NCBI GenBank assembly: GCA_033807695.1
Contig: CM066309.1
Location: forward strand, 2,294,001-2,358,000
DNA: 64,000 nucleotides
Source: Daedaleopsis sinensis
Taxonomy: Eukaryota; Basidiomycota; Agaricomycetes; Polyporales; Polyporaceae
Direction: 5' to 3'
Shown here: piece after piece, positions 40,623-52,833 of the stretch
Position numbering within the stretch: position 1 is the first letter of the stretch
Layout: every line of letters begins with the position of its first letter
Notes under the pieces: model-generated
Told to the model about the DNA's origin: nothing
What the model saw: the letters and a program-made list of their open reading frames with translations, nothing else
The model's database searches: none
Translations under genes and position numbers: made by a program

Positions 40623-43536
40623 TGCGCAAAGGCACAAAGACCACGACGGCGCCTGGAGACTGAGTACTGAGGCATGAGGAGGGGTCTGGCGGGAAGCGCA
40701 AAAGAATCAGGTGCGCTCCTTGTACCTTTCCGCGGACATACGTCATGAGTGCCATATGTCTGACTCGCACGGTTGGCGAACAGCCTACAGCAACGGTGCC
40801 TTTGCACCAGTCTCAACTGGCGATCTCGGGAGACCAGGCGGTTCCGAGCCGCGCGGGGGTTGTGGGCGGCGGCGTGCCCGGTGCGTGACTGTGCTTATGC
40901 GGCGTGCTGACGGACTGCCCAGACGAAGATCTGCGAGATGCAAGTGAAAACTCTGTACGCTCACTGGACTGCAATCTGGACGGGCATACGCTCACTGGAC
41001 GGGTATACGCTCACTGGGTGCGCAGGGGCATCAGGGGTCGAGGGCGCGGCCGGGTGGGGCGTGGACTCGGTGCGGGCAGATTCGGTGGGGGGCGGACTCA
41101 GTGGGGCAGACTCGCACTCGGTCACTGGGTAGCTACAGCATGTAATAGACAGCAATATATTTCGTCTCTCTCCACCGGAGAGCGAGAACGAACGGCGCGA
41201 CGCGACGGTTGTCTCAGATGCCAGCGAGCGCCTGAGTGCCCATTTTGGGACGGCCATCTCGAACGCAGCTCGCGGCTCTTTGCTTCCTGCCGCCACCACC
41301 TCTGCCTTCCGTCTCTCAGCTGTCCCGCCTGACGCTCGAACTCGAACTCGAACTCGGATTCTGGCTGGTGCACTGACCTGACATGTCGGCCCTCTTGAAC
41401 TCGCGCTCTCCTGCGGCTACTTCCGACTCTGCGCTCGCCGGCCTACCTCAGATCTTGCCCGCTTGCAGACGACGTCCCAACGCCCTCCTCTATGCGTCCT
41501 GTGACCGCGCCCGCGTTCCCACCCATCACTCCCCCAGAACGACAGGAAACACGCACCTGTTCCCTAAGACGCGCCCCTTCCTCGATCCGATCTCCGCCCG
41601 GGCTCCTGTCGCGCGTGACATCACCAGTGCGGGTCTGCCAGACGCGTCGACGCGTCAGTCTCCTCGTCTCGTCCGTCGTCCATCGCCAAGGTACGTCCGG
41701 AGTCACTGCTGTGTTCTCAGCCGCCGTCCACACTATCAGTAGCATCGAGGTACGTCGACGTCCTCGATCGTGCTCTGCTGCGATTCTCCCCGCCGCGCTG
41801 CCTGGCTCCCGACGCCGAAGTCCGCGCCGGCGAATCGTTCTACAGCGCTGACGCAGATCGTCAGTCTCGTCGCGGTCCCCGCCGTCGAGGTACGTACCCA
41901 GAAGCGGCACGGTGCCGCCATCTGCCACTCGCGGTGCGTCCGATGGGATTCTCGACGGCCGCGGCGTGGCCGCTGCAGCTACGACGTGTAATGTGCGCGC
42001 CGGCAGCTCTCGAGCCATATGGAAGGACAGCCTGCCATGACTCGTCAGTCTCGTCGCGGCTCCCGTCCGCCCTCAAGGTACGTACCCGGAAGCGAGTCTG
42101 CTATTCCGACCCGAGGTCGGCCGCCATCCTATGCCCATGCCGGCAGCTCACAGACGTTGCAGGTGAGTCGTCTCGAAAAGAGAGCCTGGCATAACTCGTA
42201 AGTGTCGTTCTGGCCTCCATCGGCCATCGAGGTACGCACCCTGCGGATGCGACGTCAACTCGCCGCTCTGCGACTCCCGGCCGCGCACGAAGAGATGTAA
42301 CATTGAGATACATGTACCTCCTCGACGAGCGCGGCTTTGCCGCGCGACCGCCGCCAGATTGTAGGACTCCGCCCGCTGAAGTCGTCCAAGTATGCGTGTG
42401 ATCGAGTTGGCACACGCCGGCGATCGCTCGCGCCAGCGAGGTGGGCGACCACCGAGTTCAGCGTCGTGCGGCATCTCTCAGCAATGACGTTGTCGCCGTT
42501 CTGTCGCCCGAGCGACCCGTACGCTCACAAACATCCTGTATATTGCAGAAGGTGAGCCTCGTGTCAACCCGGAACAAGCTTCTGACGTACAAGTTTCAGC
42601 CATGCTTCCCTTGAATCACCCAGCCTTCGCGATCTCATTCGCTGCTAACTCTTCGCACTTTCGGAGAAGGTCAGTCAAATGTCGGGGCGTCATGACTGTG
42701 CCAGCACATACCTCGCACTCCGAGAACACGATTACGGTGTACAACGTCGAAATATATCCGGTGCGTATGACTCTCGTGATGCTTTCGCCACCATAGAACA
42801 ACTGTCCGGGTGACAGTGCATCGGGGAGATGCTGGGACACCACCGCCGCTCTCGAGCATCGTCGGAAAGACGCGTCACGTTGCCACGATATCCGAGTCAT
42901 GCGCCGTGTTCGAACGCGGAATTCCTGTTGGCATCGCCATGCTGCCGGGCCTATTGCCCACAGCGTCAGTGACTAGGCCTCCCATGAGCGAATGACCGTC
43001 AAGAAACATACCTCGCGAACCGCAGACTCACACTTGGAGACCTCAACTGCCTGCTGTACCGACATCCAGCCGCTCTTCGACCCGCCGCGGTACGTGAATT
43101 CGTCGACAAAGATGCATGATAGGGCTATCGACACGTCCGCATGTCGAGAACATCGCCGGCAAGCAGCCCACTATCCCGAGAGCGATGGTTAGCACGTGCA
43201 GATGGGTAGGTGAGCAGCACAACTCACGAGGGACTCCACGACATGTCGGAGGATGTGCAATTGTGAGCATCGTGTTGTCGTGTTCGCCGGGGTGGAGACG
43301 GGAGTGCAAGCGACGTGGGGATTATCAGAGGGGGTCGTCGGGAGAGGTCTTTCGACTTGGATGTCCTGGTCATACCAGGGAGGGGAAGGTCATGTAGAAT
43401 GTAGAGTGTGTGCAATAGATCTGGTGGAGAAGGAGTATACGTACCCCGTGTGAATGCTGTAGCGAAGAGGCCTCGGTGTCCAGGCCGGAGTTCCAGTCGC
43501 CGGAGAATCCCAGAACTGACTTACGTGTCTGAGAAT

Positions 43537-44147
43537 TCATTGAAACTTTGCTCGGACCCGCTCATGATGAAACTCTCTGCCGTAGCGCCGCTGAGCTTCG
43601 TGCTGCAGCACAAACATTTTCATTTGCTCTGCGTTGTCTGCACATCCTTGTCTTGCAGTTCGTACAGGTCTCTGAGAGCACAACTGGATGGCAGGACATT
43701 CCACGATGAGCACAAAGTCTGAGGACAGCAATATCTTCAGCTTTGGAATGGCACGATTGTAGCGCACTCACACGTAAAGGCATGGAAGCTTGAAAATTGC
43801 AGACGTTCCATGTAAACAGGGGAAACGCTACGCCATCGCTGAGAAGCATCTTTGCGGGCCGCCTTCCGAAGCTTTTGAAGCAATCTGAATCCCCCAACTC
43901 ATGAGCCTAAGGATATGATTAGTATCACACTGTCTAGCGCAGATGGCAATGGCCGATGAGGCAGACAGACTGTGTATGTAGGTGGGGCGAGAGACTCACG
44001 GCCTGCACAGGCAGGGAGACTGATCGAGAATAGCTTGTGCCCGGGAACACCGAGTCCAGAACTGGCCACCATTGAGCGGATGGTACACCCTATTCGCATC
44101 AGCTCCTGGAACATATTCTGGGTGAGAAATGACGTGGATACGCACAT
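43537..44147 (-). CDS. Unrecognised spliced gene, 151 aa, copy 3
   Basis: Same sequence as the 151-aa gene of copy 1, exons shifted by 19,660. The partial fourth unit ends before it. Confidence 0.33.
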
Positions 44148-45665
44148 GGAGCGGCGGACGTGAATAATGTTCAAGTCGCAAGCGAGCGGAGGTTTCCGCG
44201 GGGTTGATGCACCGGTACGTCGGGAGTCAGCTCATCGGACGGCGGCCGGAACGGCTCTGCATCCAGGAATCACTTTCGCATCGAGCAGGAATTAGTTCTA
44301 GTGTGTACCTTCTCTGCAGCGCCGGCCGGGAACACTGCACATATTGTCCCTGGAGAGCAACTTAAACTTGAAGACAACTTGGTTGAATAGATGGTGGTCA
44401 CAGTGCGTACATCATGTCAGCACGGTATGTGCTCGTGCAGACTTGTCAGCCGCGCCATTGGTAGTAGCTAGAAGATGACCTGTACGGTGCGGCAGTCTGC
44501 CAGTGAACCGGTCTGACTCGGACGGCGGCAGAGTCGGAGATGATCTGTAGGGACACAAAGAGGTTGAGGGAGTCTGCTAAGATAGAATAGTTAGACCGTA
44601 TTCATATTACAATCCAGCTGTAGACCTATCTTTCAGCTTGTCCTGCAGGACAGGTAGTAAGTCGTACCAATACTTAGTATGCGCAGAAACGGCGGGAGCG
44701 TGGCGGCCTGAGCGTCATGATAGTCAAGCCGTGCTCGCGTAGAACGGCAGTCCAAATGCGGACAGCCATACTCACCGCCGGGCGTTTATCTCTTGCTTCC
44801 TCCGTCGATCTCTCGTTCATGAAATTCGATACTGTCCACTCAGTAATCAATGCCCGGATATCACAACTGAAACATCTGAGTATACAGACAGCTGGCAAGT
44901 TGAGATCATCAAGAGCTCGATCCTCCTGTGTGTAAGTTCTATATCACGGTGTTTGGATAAGTTGCTGATCACTATGCAATTTTATAGTGCTATGGGCATA
45001 TTACTGACAGCAGTATAGCTCATTAGTACCCTCCGTATATGGAAAACATTAAACGCGCATCTCTGCTCAGTTCTCTTCCGCCGAAACAGCTGGGAATCGC
45101 GGAGACTGCATTATTGATGCAGTACCTCTCCTCGAGCCCCTTCCGCCACTATATACGACGGCATCGCACCCAAAATTGCGTCAGGCACCAGCCGAGCGCC
45201 CACGCTCTTACGCGATGACAGCGAAGGAGCTTCTACGCTCCTCAGTGCTCGGAGCCTGCGGCGCGTCCGTCCACGCGCGCAGGGTCTCCCTTCCCGTCTT
45301 CATTGTCCCCCGTGTCGAGTGCTGGTTGGTCCCGCCCCCCGAACCCCCGGATGACGCGTGCGAAATGCGTCTCTCACTTCCACACGCTCGAGTCTGCTGA
45401 CCGTGGGGGCTGCGCACGGGCCAGGCTCGAGGAGTACAAGTACAGCCGCGACCTCGTCAAGTCCGACCAGCACCCCTCTCCCCTCCTCCCCTCCTCCCCT
45501 CTCGCTCTCTCTCTGACACCCGCCCACCACCCATCTCACAGTGGCATGTAGTACTGTACTCGACACCTGCCCCGCCGTCTTCCTTCCCTCGTGGACCGCA
45601 CCGACTCCCGAGTCCGTCGTCCCGCTCCCTATCCCGCCCGTCCCCCGCACGTCGATCGGATTTGC

Positions 45666-46884
45666 ATGGGCACCGGTCTCATCCGAAGCACTTCTGATCA
45701 CAGTGTGATTGCCAACGGATGTCCATTGCTTTGGAGTGCGCACTGGTGAGTACGGATCTGGGGAGATCATGTCTTTACCCGGTAGCTGACTTATGTCTCC
45801 CTTTCCAGCTTCTCACTCCAGCATCCAGCAGACACAACGATGGTGTACGTACATGGCTGACTGACGTCCATGTACTACACGCTTACTGACATGTTCTCAT
45901 TCGTCGGTAGAATGGCTGCCCGCATGGTCCCGCGGCTCACAGGCTCACAGCCCGAGATCTACGCTGCACGATCGCAAGGTATGTCGCGATTTGCGCCTGC
46001 ACGTCTCATCGACGTTATCTGACTGCTATCCGCTCTAGATATCCGCGAGATTCGACTTCGCATCGCGCAGGCCCGGGTGCTCGCGAGGAGGCTGCAAGGT
46101 ACGTCCGCGCGCCGGCCCGATGCTGCCAATGAGTTCGCACCGGTCTGACTCTGTCTAGCTAGACGTTCGTGCTCGAACAGCTGCTGTCTGCATCTTGAAT
46201 ATATACGCGGCACAGATTTACCGGGAGTGCGCGCAGGTGCGGCAGCACGAAGCTCATCTCGGCGTCGGGAGGCTTGTTCTGACATCTAGTACTAGTACGT
46301 TTGCAGCTGAACGGCGTGACCGCGATGTCTTGCGGCTCCTCGGCATGGACAGGTACGTGGTACGGCTTTCTGCGCGCGCGCTGTGCTGACTTCCTCTGCT
46401 ATCTTACAAGCTCGCCACTCGGCCTCGCACTCAAGATGCGTCGCTCCGGGCGCATTCGCCGGCACCGTACTATTGTAAGAGCCGTGTACGCTTAATCACC
46501 TCTCCGGATGTTGACAATCCACCTGCTCAGGCCCCCGCGCATCTCGACCGTGAGCGCATGTCGAACGCACGCCGTCATCGTGGACAGTCCCGCCCGCCGT
46601 GCAGTGTCCGCAGGACGTGTCACCCTCGCCGGACGGCTGACGGCGCAGACCGATTGTGGGCGTGCTGCCGGCACTCGCTCGCGGCTCCGAGTGCGCATGT
46701 CCAAGGCCGGTACGTACCCCTTACCGCACGCGTTGCATCCCAGCTAACGAGCAACCGAGTGTGCAGACCCTTACGCAACGCTGGTCTTTCGCCGTCCGGG
46801 GAGACTCGCTCGCATCTGGATCCCGGCGCTGCACGCGTCCCCGAATCGCGCATACCCGTCTCGGACGGCACTCGGCATGATTGA
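45666..46884 (+). CDS. Unrecognised eight-exon gene, 264 aa, copy 3
   Basis: Same predicted exons and protein as the 264-aa gene in copy 1, shifted by 19,660. There is no fourth copy because the last unit is truncated. Confidence 0.48.
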
Positions 46885-49370
46885 CTACATACGTATATTA
46901 TTCCTGCGTTCTTACATCCTGTACGTACCGTACTCCGCCGCCGCCGCCGTCCCCGGGCCAGCCCCGACGGGGCCCGCCGCCAGCTCCGCCCGTAGGCACC
47001 TACGCGCACCCGCCGGCCTGTCTCGCTCTCGCGACTCGCACGGACGGCCGGCACGGGGGAGCGTGCCGCGGCGAGACGAGGAGGCCCCGAGACCGTCGGG
47101 GTGCGGGAGCGGGCTGGCGGACGGCGACGCCTGCGCGCCCTGCTGGGTGCTGGGTGCTGGGTGCTGGCTGACGTCTCGACCCGCGAAGGCCCGGGAGAGG
47201 TCTCCGGGCGCGCTGCGACCGTGCACGAGCGGCGGCGGCGGCCCCCAGTATGCTCGGATCCCGACGTCTCGCACGACTCCCGCGCACGGTGGCGGCGTGC
47301 CCTCGCCGCGAGGCGGCTGCCGCCCTGTCGGGAACGACGTGGGGCACATGTCCGGCCGTGCTCGTGGGCTGCAGTCATGTATTGCGTGAGTGGTCGACGG
47401 AATAGAGTGATTCTGGGTGTTTGCGCGCACCTTTTCGCGTCGTGCGCGACGGGTGCGCGTCCGGGCTCCGCAGGGACGGCCAGGCCGTGCATGCGGGGCA
47501 TGCGTGTGGCGCGTGAATGGGTTTCCGGGGCGTGGCGGTGCGTGGTTCGGGAGTTCGGTCTTGGCGCCGTGCTGCCCGCCCGCGCGAACGTGGTGTTCCG
47601 CGTCCGCCACGGCCTGGACGGCTTCGACATCGTGTGCACAGTGCTCGCGTGGGGCGTCTGTGTCGGGGCCGGGCGCGCCCCGCGGCAGGGGTCGTCTGTA
47701 TCGTGAGTTAGTTTTGACCGGGCTCGGAGGTGCCCATAGGACCGATTTTCAGAAGTCGTTGTCCGGGCCTGCGAACGCGTCGCACAGGGCCTACATAGTC
47801 AGCGTATGTGTGTTATATAGTTTGCGCGGCGCGGCGTGGTGTACTTCGGACGGGAGAGGGTGCTCACCTCAGGTGCGCATGAAATCGCTATGAAAGCGAT
47901 TTCTGCGACCTCGTCGGATCGGGGCGAGAGCGGACGGGCTCGACGCGAAATGTGCAATGCATTCTGGGAGACAGTGTTAGCACGCGAACAGATGGGAAAC
48001 GAGAGAGATATTCCGGAACCTGTGACGTACCGCGCAGAGATCAGGGCGTGGCCGTGAAGTGCGGCAGTGGGGAACGCCCCCACGCATCGTCCGAGAGTCG
48101 TCTGAAGTCGTGTTGAAAGGAACGGTCCAGTTCCGGTCGGATGGGAGAGAGGGGGTAGTGGAAGAGTCGGACGGGGTGGGACGAGCAATGAAGTCGACGG
48201 ATTTGAGCCGAGATTGAAAGTCGTCGGATCGCGGCGCAAATCAGAGGGCTGTCGGAGACCGTTCGCGGCAGGCTGCTCGTAACGGTTTGCCGGTGGAAGA
48301 GGACCGGTAGCGAGGGTGGGGGGAGAAGTTGTGGTCGGGCGGGCAGTGTTTGGGCAGCGGGTGGACAGCGGGTGGACGTTCCGGGACGAGGCGCATATGA
48401 CCAGGTTCAGGCGGTCGGTAGCTATCGAATGCAGTAAGTCTCGTGTTGATCCGTGAGGAGACGGGAGAGATATGTACACTGCAGTGTTTAGGTCGTAGAT
48501 GAAGAGCGCGTCGATGAGACGCATATGGCCCAACTCTGGCGGCCGGTAGCCATCGATTGCAGCTGGATTCGAGTCGGTCCGTTGGGAGACGGGCGAGATA
48601 TGGAGACGAGATGGCGGTCGATGTGCGGCGACGCAGCGCATATGTCCAGGATCGAGCTGCGGGTAATGTGCAACTGGCGCGCTGATCCGTGGGGAGACGA
48701 GCGAGACTGCCCCGGGGGACGAGACGTGGGCTGTACGGCGAAGGTGGATGAGTAGTTGGGAGGCGAGATCCAAAGAGCACTTGCCGAGACGACAGACGAG
48801 AGGGCGGCGCAGACTCGTCCAGATGTCGGACGGAAATAGAATAGTTGACAGTGGGCGAAGGGAGACGGTAGCCCGGGTAAGCATCAGGCAGCATCAAGCG
48901 AGTGTATCGAGAAGCTATAAGAGCGGGGACTTACCCATGGCAGCTCGCTGGTGATTGTTCTTAGCGGCGGGAGTAGTAACGAGCGCTGGGGCGCTTGTGC
49001 AGGTTGTTACCATCTGGGCAGGTCGGCTCGTGTTGCGTTCCTCTCTCTGCTGTTCTGCCTGGCTGGCGTCCACCGCGCAACACGTCTCCCGTCCGAGGGT
49101 CGTCTTGTTCCCATCACGCCCTCAAGCTTCCAGTACGACTTAGAACGCGTCCTTCCTTTCGGTCCTTTTCTCCCTTTCTCAATCTGAACAGTAATCTCCT
49201 CACGCCTGCTCTCCGATTCCTGAACATCCGCCTCTCGTCCTCCGCCGTCTCGCTGGGCCCGTCGCTGTTCTATATTCTGGTCTGAGCAGCAGGAGCACTC
49301 CTTTTCCTGCGCCTTTCCTTTCCTACACCTTCTTCCTCCCCCTCCGACTCCCTACGCGCGCTCCAGGCAC

Positions 49371-50600
49371 ATGTCCGCCTCCGCCTCGTCATCCTCTCCA
49401 ACACCCAGCGCGAATGCCGGCCCCAGCAGCTCAAGATTGGGCGGCGAGAATGGCGCAGAGCAGAACAGGTGCGCGTCGATGGCCACGGGGCGTGTCTGAC
49501 ACGAGTCGACTGAAGCGTGCGCTTTGTAGCAGCGTCGTGATCAAAGTCGGCATGCTGGGTGACTCGCAGATAGGGAAGACGAGTCTCATGGTGAAATACG
49601 TCGAGGGGCACTTTGATGAGGACTATATCCAGACGCTAGGTCCGTACCCGATCCCGCTGCGTACGCGTCGTCTGCTCATGGACCTTGGTCGTATACCCTC
49701 TATCTCGACTCCCCTCAACTCGACGCATCGTCCGGATCTACTCGGACTACCGTGTCATCGACTTTCTTCCTCGCTCGTCCGACCGATCCTCGATAATACC
49801 ACATAGGCGTCAACTTCATGGAGAAGACCATCACAGTGCGCCGCACATCCATCACGTTCTCGCTGTGGGATCTAGGCGGGCAGCGAGAATTCGTGAACAT
49901 GTTGCCCCTGGTGTGCAACGATGCGGTGGCGATTCTCTTCATGTTTGATCTTTCGCGGAAGTCGACGTTGAATTCGGTGAAGGAGTGGTATCGACAAGCA
50001 AGGGGGTTCAACAAGGTGAGTCTGTGTGTTCGATATGTCCGGTTAGAGCTGGCCACGATGTATCCTATCACGACTGGCAACGTTAAGTCTCATTTGTATG
50101 GGATTCGACTTCGCTTTGTTACCGCCCTTGCACAGATTTCGGACCCGAGCTAGCCTGGTAGTTAGTCTGTGACCGGGAGCTCAGTCACAGTGCTAGCCCC
50201 TAGGCTAAGAGGGCGGAATTCATGCTGTCTGGGGCATTGCCATTCATATACCAGTGTAGGCCGAGTGCTGATCATGACTCCCAACACAGACCGCGATACC
50301 ATTCCTGATTGGTACCAAATTCGACACATTCTCGACATTTCCAAGAGACGAACAAGAAGAGATCACTAAACAGGTATGACGCTGTTGCTTCCATCGCGCT
50401 TCCTGTAGCTCATGTAGGGCGGTCAGGCAAAGCGCTTCGCCAAGGCAATGCACGCTTCGCTAATCTTCTGCTCAACATCGGCCTCGATCAATGTGCAGAA
50501 GATCTTCAAGATCGTCTTGGCGAAGGCGTTCGACCTGAAATGCGTCATCCCAGAAATCGACGGCGTGGGCGAGCCAGTATTGATGTATGTCGACGTATAG
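49371..50600 (+). CDS. spg1: Septation GTPase Spg1/Tem1, diverged copy 4
   Basis: Exons 49371-49468, 49530-49639, 49807-50015, 50290-50373 and 50427-50600 again give 675 nt and 224 aa. Intron 3 is 274 nt against 126 nt in the other copies, because of a foldback-like insertion. In exons 4 and 5 I count about eight base changes (for example GGTACC preceded by ATT for ATC, ACT for ACC, CTA for CTC, ACA for ACG, TTC for TTT twice, ATC for ATT); all are third-position and synonymous. The protein is thus unchanged although the introns and 3' flank have diverged, which argues that this copy is or was a working gene. Confidence 0.92.
50016..50289 (+). other. Enlarged intron 3 of spg1 copy 4 with foldback sequence
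   Basis: Relative to the other copies it has about 148 extra bases. These include nested inverted repeats: TAGCCT (50151-50156) with AGGCTA (50202-50207), and inside them CTGTGAC (50167-50173) with GTCACAG (50184-50190). They may form a stem in the pre-mRNA or mark a small foldback element. GT and AG ends are kept. Confidence 0.5.
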
Positions 50601-50931
50601 TGCGCAAAGGCACAAAGACCACGACGGCGCCTGGAGACTGAGTACTGAGGCATGAGGAGGGGTCTGGCGGGAAGCGCAAAAGAATCAGGTGCGCTCCTTG
50701 TACCTTTCCGCGGACATACGTCATGAGTGCCATAAGTCTGACTCGCACGGTTGGCGAACAGCCTACAGCAACGGTGCCTTTGCACCAGTCTCAACTGGCG
50801 ATCTCGGGAGACCAGGCGGTTCCGAGCCGCGCGGGGGTTGTGGGCGGCGGCGTGCCCGGTGCGTGACTGTGCTTATGCGGCGTGCTGACGGACTGCCCAG
50901 ACGAAGATCTGCGAGATGCAAGTGAAACCTC

Positions 50932-51010
50932 TGTACGCTCACTGGACTGCAATCTGGACGGGCATACGCTCACTGGGTCGTAATCTGGACGGGTGCACGC
51001 TCACTGGGTG
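50932..51010. repeat. Minisatellite, variant array in copy 4
   Basis: Same TACGCTCACTGG-type units as in copies 1-3 but with an added CGTAATCTGGACGGG spacer, and the following 40-50 bp are partly deleted. It shows that this site is unstable. Confidence 0.5.
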
Positions 51011-52833
51011 GTCGAGGGCGCGGCGAGGATCTGGTGGGCAGGGTGGGGCGTGGACTCGGTGGGGGGCGGACTCAGTGGGGCAGACTCGCACTCGGTCACT
51101 GGGTAGCTACAGCATGTAATAGACAGCAATATATTTCGTCTCTCTCCACCGGAGAGCGAGAACGAACGGCGCGACGCGACTGTTCTCTCAGATGCCAGCG
51201 AGCGCCTGAGTGCCCATTTTGGGACGGCCATCTCGAACGCAGCTCGCGGCTCTTTGCTTCCTGCCGCCACCACCTCTGCCTTCCGTCTCTCAGCTGTCCC
51301 GCCTGACGCTCGAACTCGAACTCGAACTCGGATTCTGGCTGGTGCACTGACCTGACATGTCGGCCCTCTTGAACTCGCGCTCTCCTGCAGCTACTTCCGA
51401 CTCTGCGCTCGCCGGCCTACCTCAGATCTTGCCCGCTTGCAGACGACGTCCCAACGCCCTCCTCTACGCGTCCTGTGACCGCGCCCGCGTTCCCACTCAT
51501 CACTCCCCCAGAACGACAGGAAACACGCACCTGTTCCCTAAGACGCGCCCCTTCCTCGATCCGATCTCCGCCCGGGCTCCTGTCGCGCGTGACATCACCA
51601 GTGCGGGTCTGCCAGACGCGTCGACGCGTCAGTCTCCTCGTCTCGTCCGTCGTCCATCGCCAAGGTACGTCCGGAGTCACTGCTGTGTTCTCAGCCGCCG
51701 TCCACACTATCAGTAGCATCGAGGTACGTCGACGTCCTCGATCGTGCTCTGCTGCGATTCTCCCCGCCGCGCTGCCTGGCTCCCGACGCCGAAGTCCGCG
51801 CCGGCGAATCGTTCTACAGTGCTGACGCAGATCGTTAGTCTCGTCGCGGTCCCCGCCGTCGAGGTACGTACCCAGAAGCGGTACGGTGCCGCCATCTGCC
51901 ACTCGCGGTGCGTCCGATGGGATTCTCGACGGCCGCGGCGTGGCCGCGGGAGCTCTTATATGCGCGCCGGCAGCTCACGAGCCATTTGGAAGGAGAACCT
52001 GCCATGATTCGTCAGTCTCGTCGCAACTCCCGTCCGCCCTCAAGGTACGTACCCGGAAGCGAGTCTGCTACTCCGACCAGATGTAGGCCGCCATCCTATG
52101 CCCATGCCGGCAGCTCACAAACGTTGCAGGTGAGTCGTCTCGAAACGAGAGCCTGGCATAACTTGTCAGTGTCGTTCCGGCCTCCATCTGCCATCGAGGT
52201 ACGCACCCTGCAGATGCGATGTCAACTCGCCGTTCTGCGACTCCCGGCCGCGCACGAAGAGCAGTAACATTGAGGTACATGTACCTCCTCGACGAGCGCG
52301 GCTTTGCCGCGCGACCGCCGCCAGATTGTAGTACTCCGCCCGCTGAAGTCGTCCAAGTATGCGTGTGATCGAGTTGGCACACGCCGGCGATCGTTCGTGC
52401 CAGCGAGGTGGGCGACCATCGAGTTCAGCGTCGTTCGGCATCTCTTCAGGACTCAGTCGTCGGCGTTCTGCTGTATACTGCAGAAGGTGAGCCTCGTGTC
52501 AATCCGGAACAAGCTTCTGACGTACAAGTTTCAGCCATGCCTCCCTCGAATCACCCAGCCTTTGCGATCTCATTCGCTGCTGCCTCTTCGCACTACCGAT
52601 GCTAGGAGAAGGTCAGTCAAATGTCGGGGCGTCATGACTGTGCACATACCTCGCACTCCGAGAACACGATTGAGGTGTACAACGTCGAACATATCCGGTG
52701 CGTACGACTCTCCTGATGCTCTCGCCCTCACAGAATAACTATCCGGGCGACAGTACATCGGGGACTCGGAGATGCCGGGACACCACCGCTGCTCTCGAGC
52801 GTCGGACAGACGCGTCACGTTGCCACGATATCC

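Larger units (their letters stand above)
39082..48911. repeat. 9.83-kb tandem unit, copy 3
   Basis: Appears identical to copy 2. All features recur at plus 19,660 relative to copy 1. Confidence 0.95.
48912..52833. repeat. Partial fourth unit, diverged after 50028
   Basis: The first 1.1 kb matches copies 2 and 3. From intron 3 of spg1 (about 50028) onward it carries scattered substitutions and indels, and similarity stops after ACGATATCC at 52833, which corresponds to 23233 in copy 1. The 151-aa and 264-aa genes are therefore absent here. Diverged DNA is the useful reference for judging which parts of the unit are conserved. Confidence 0.9.
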
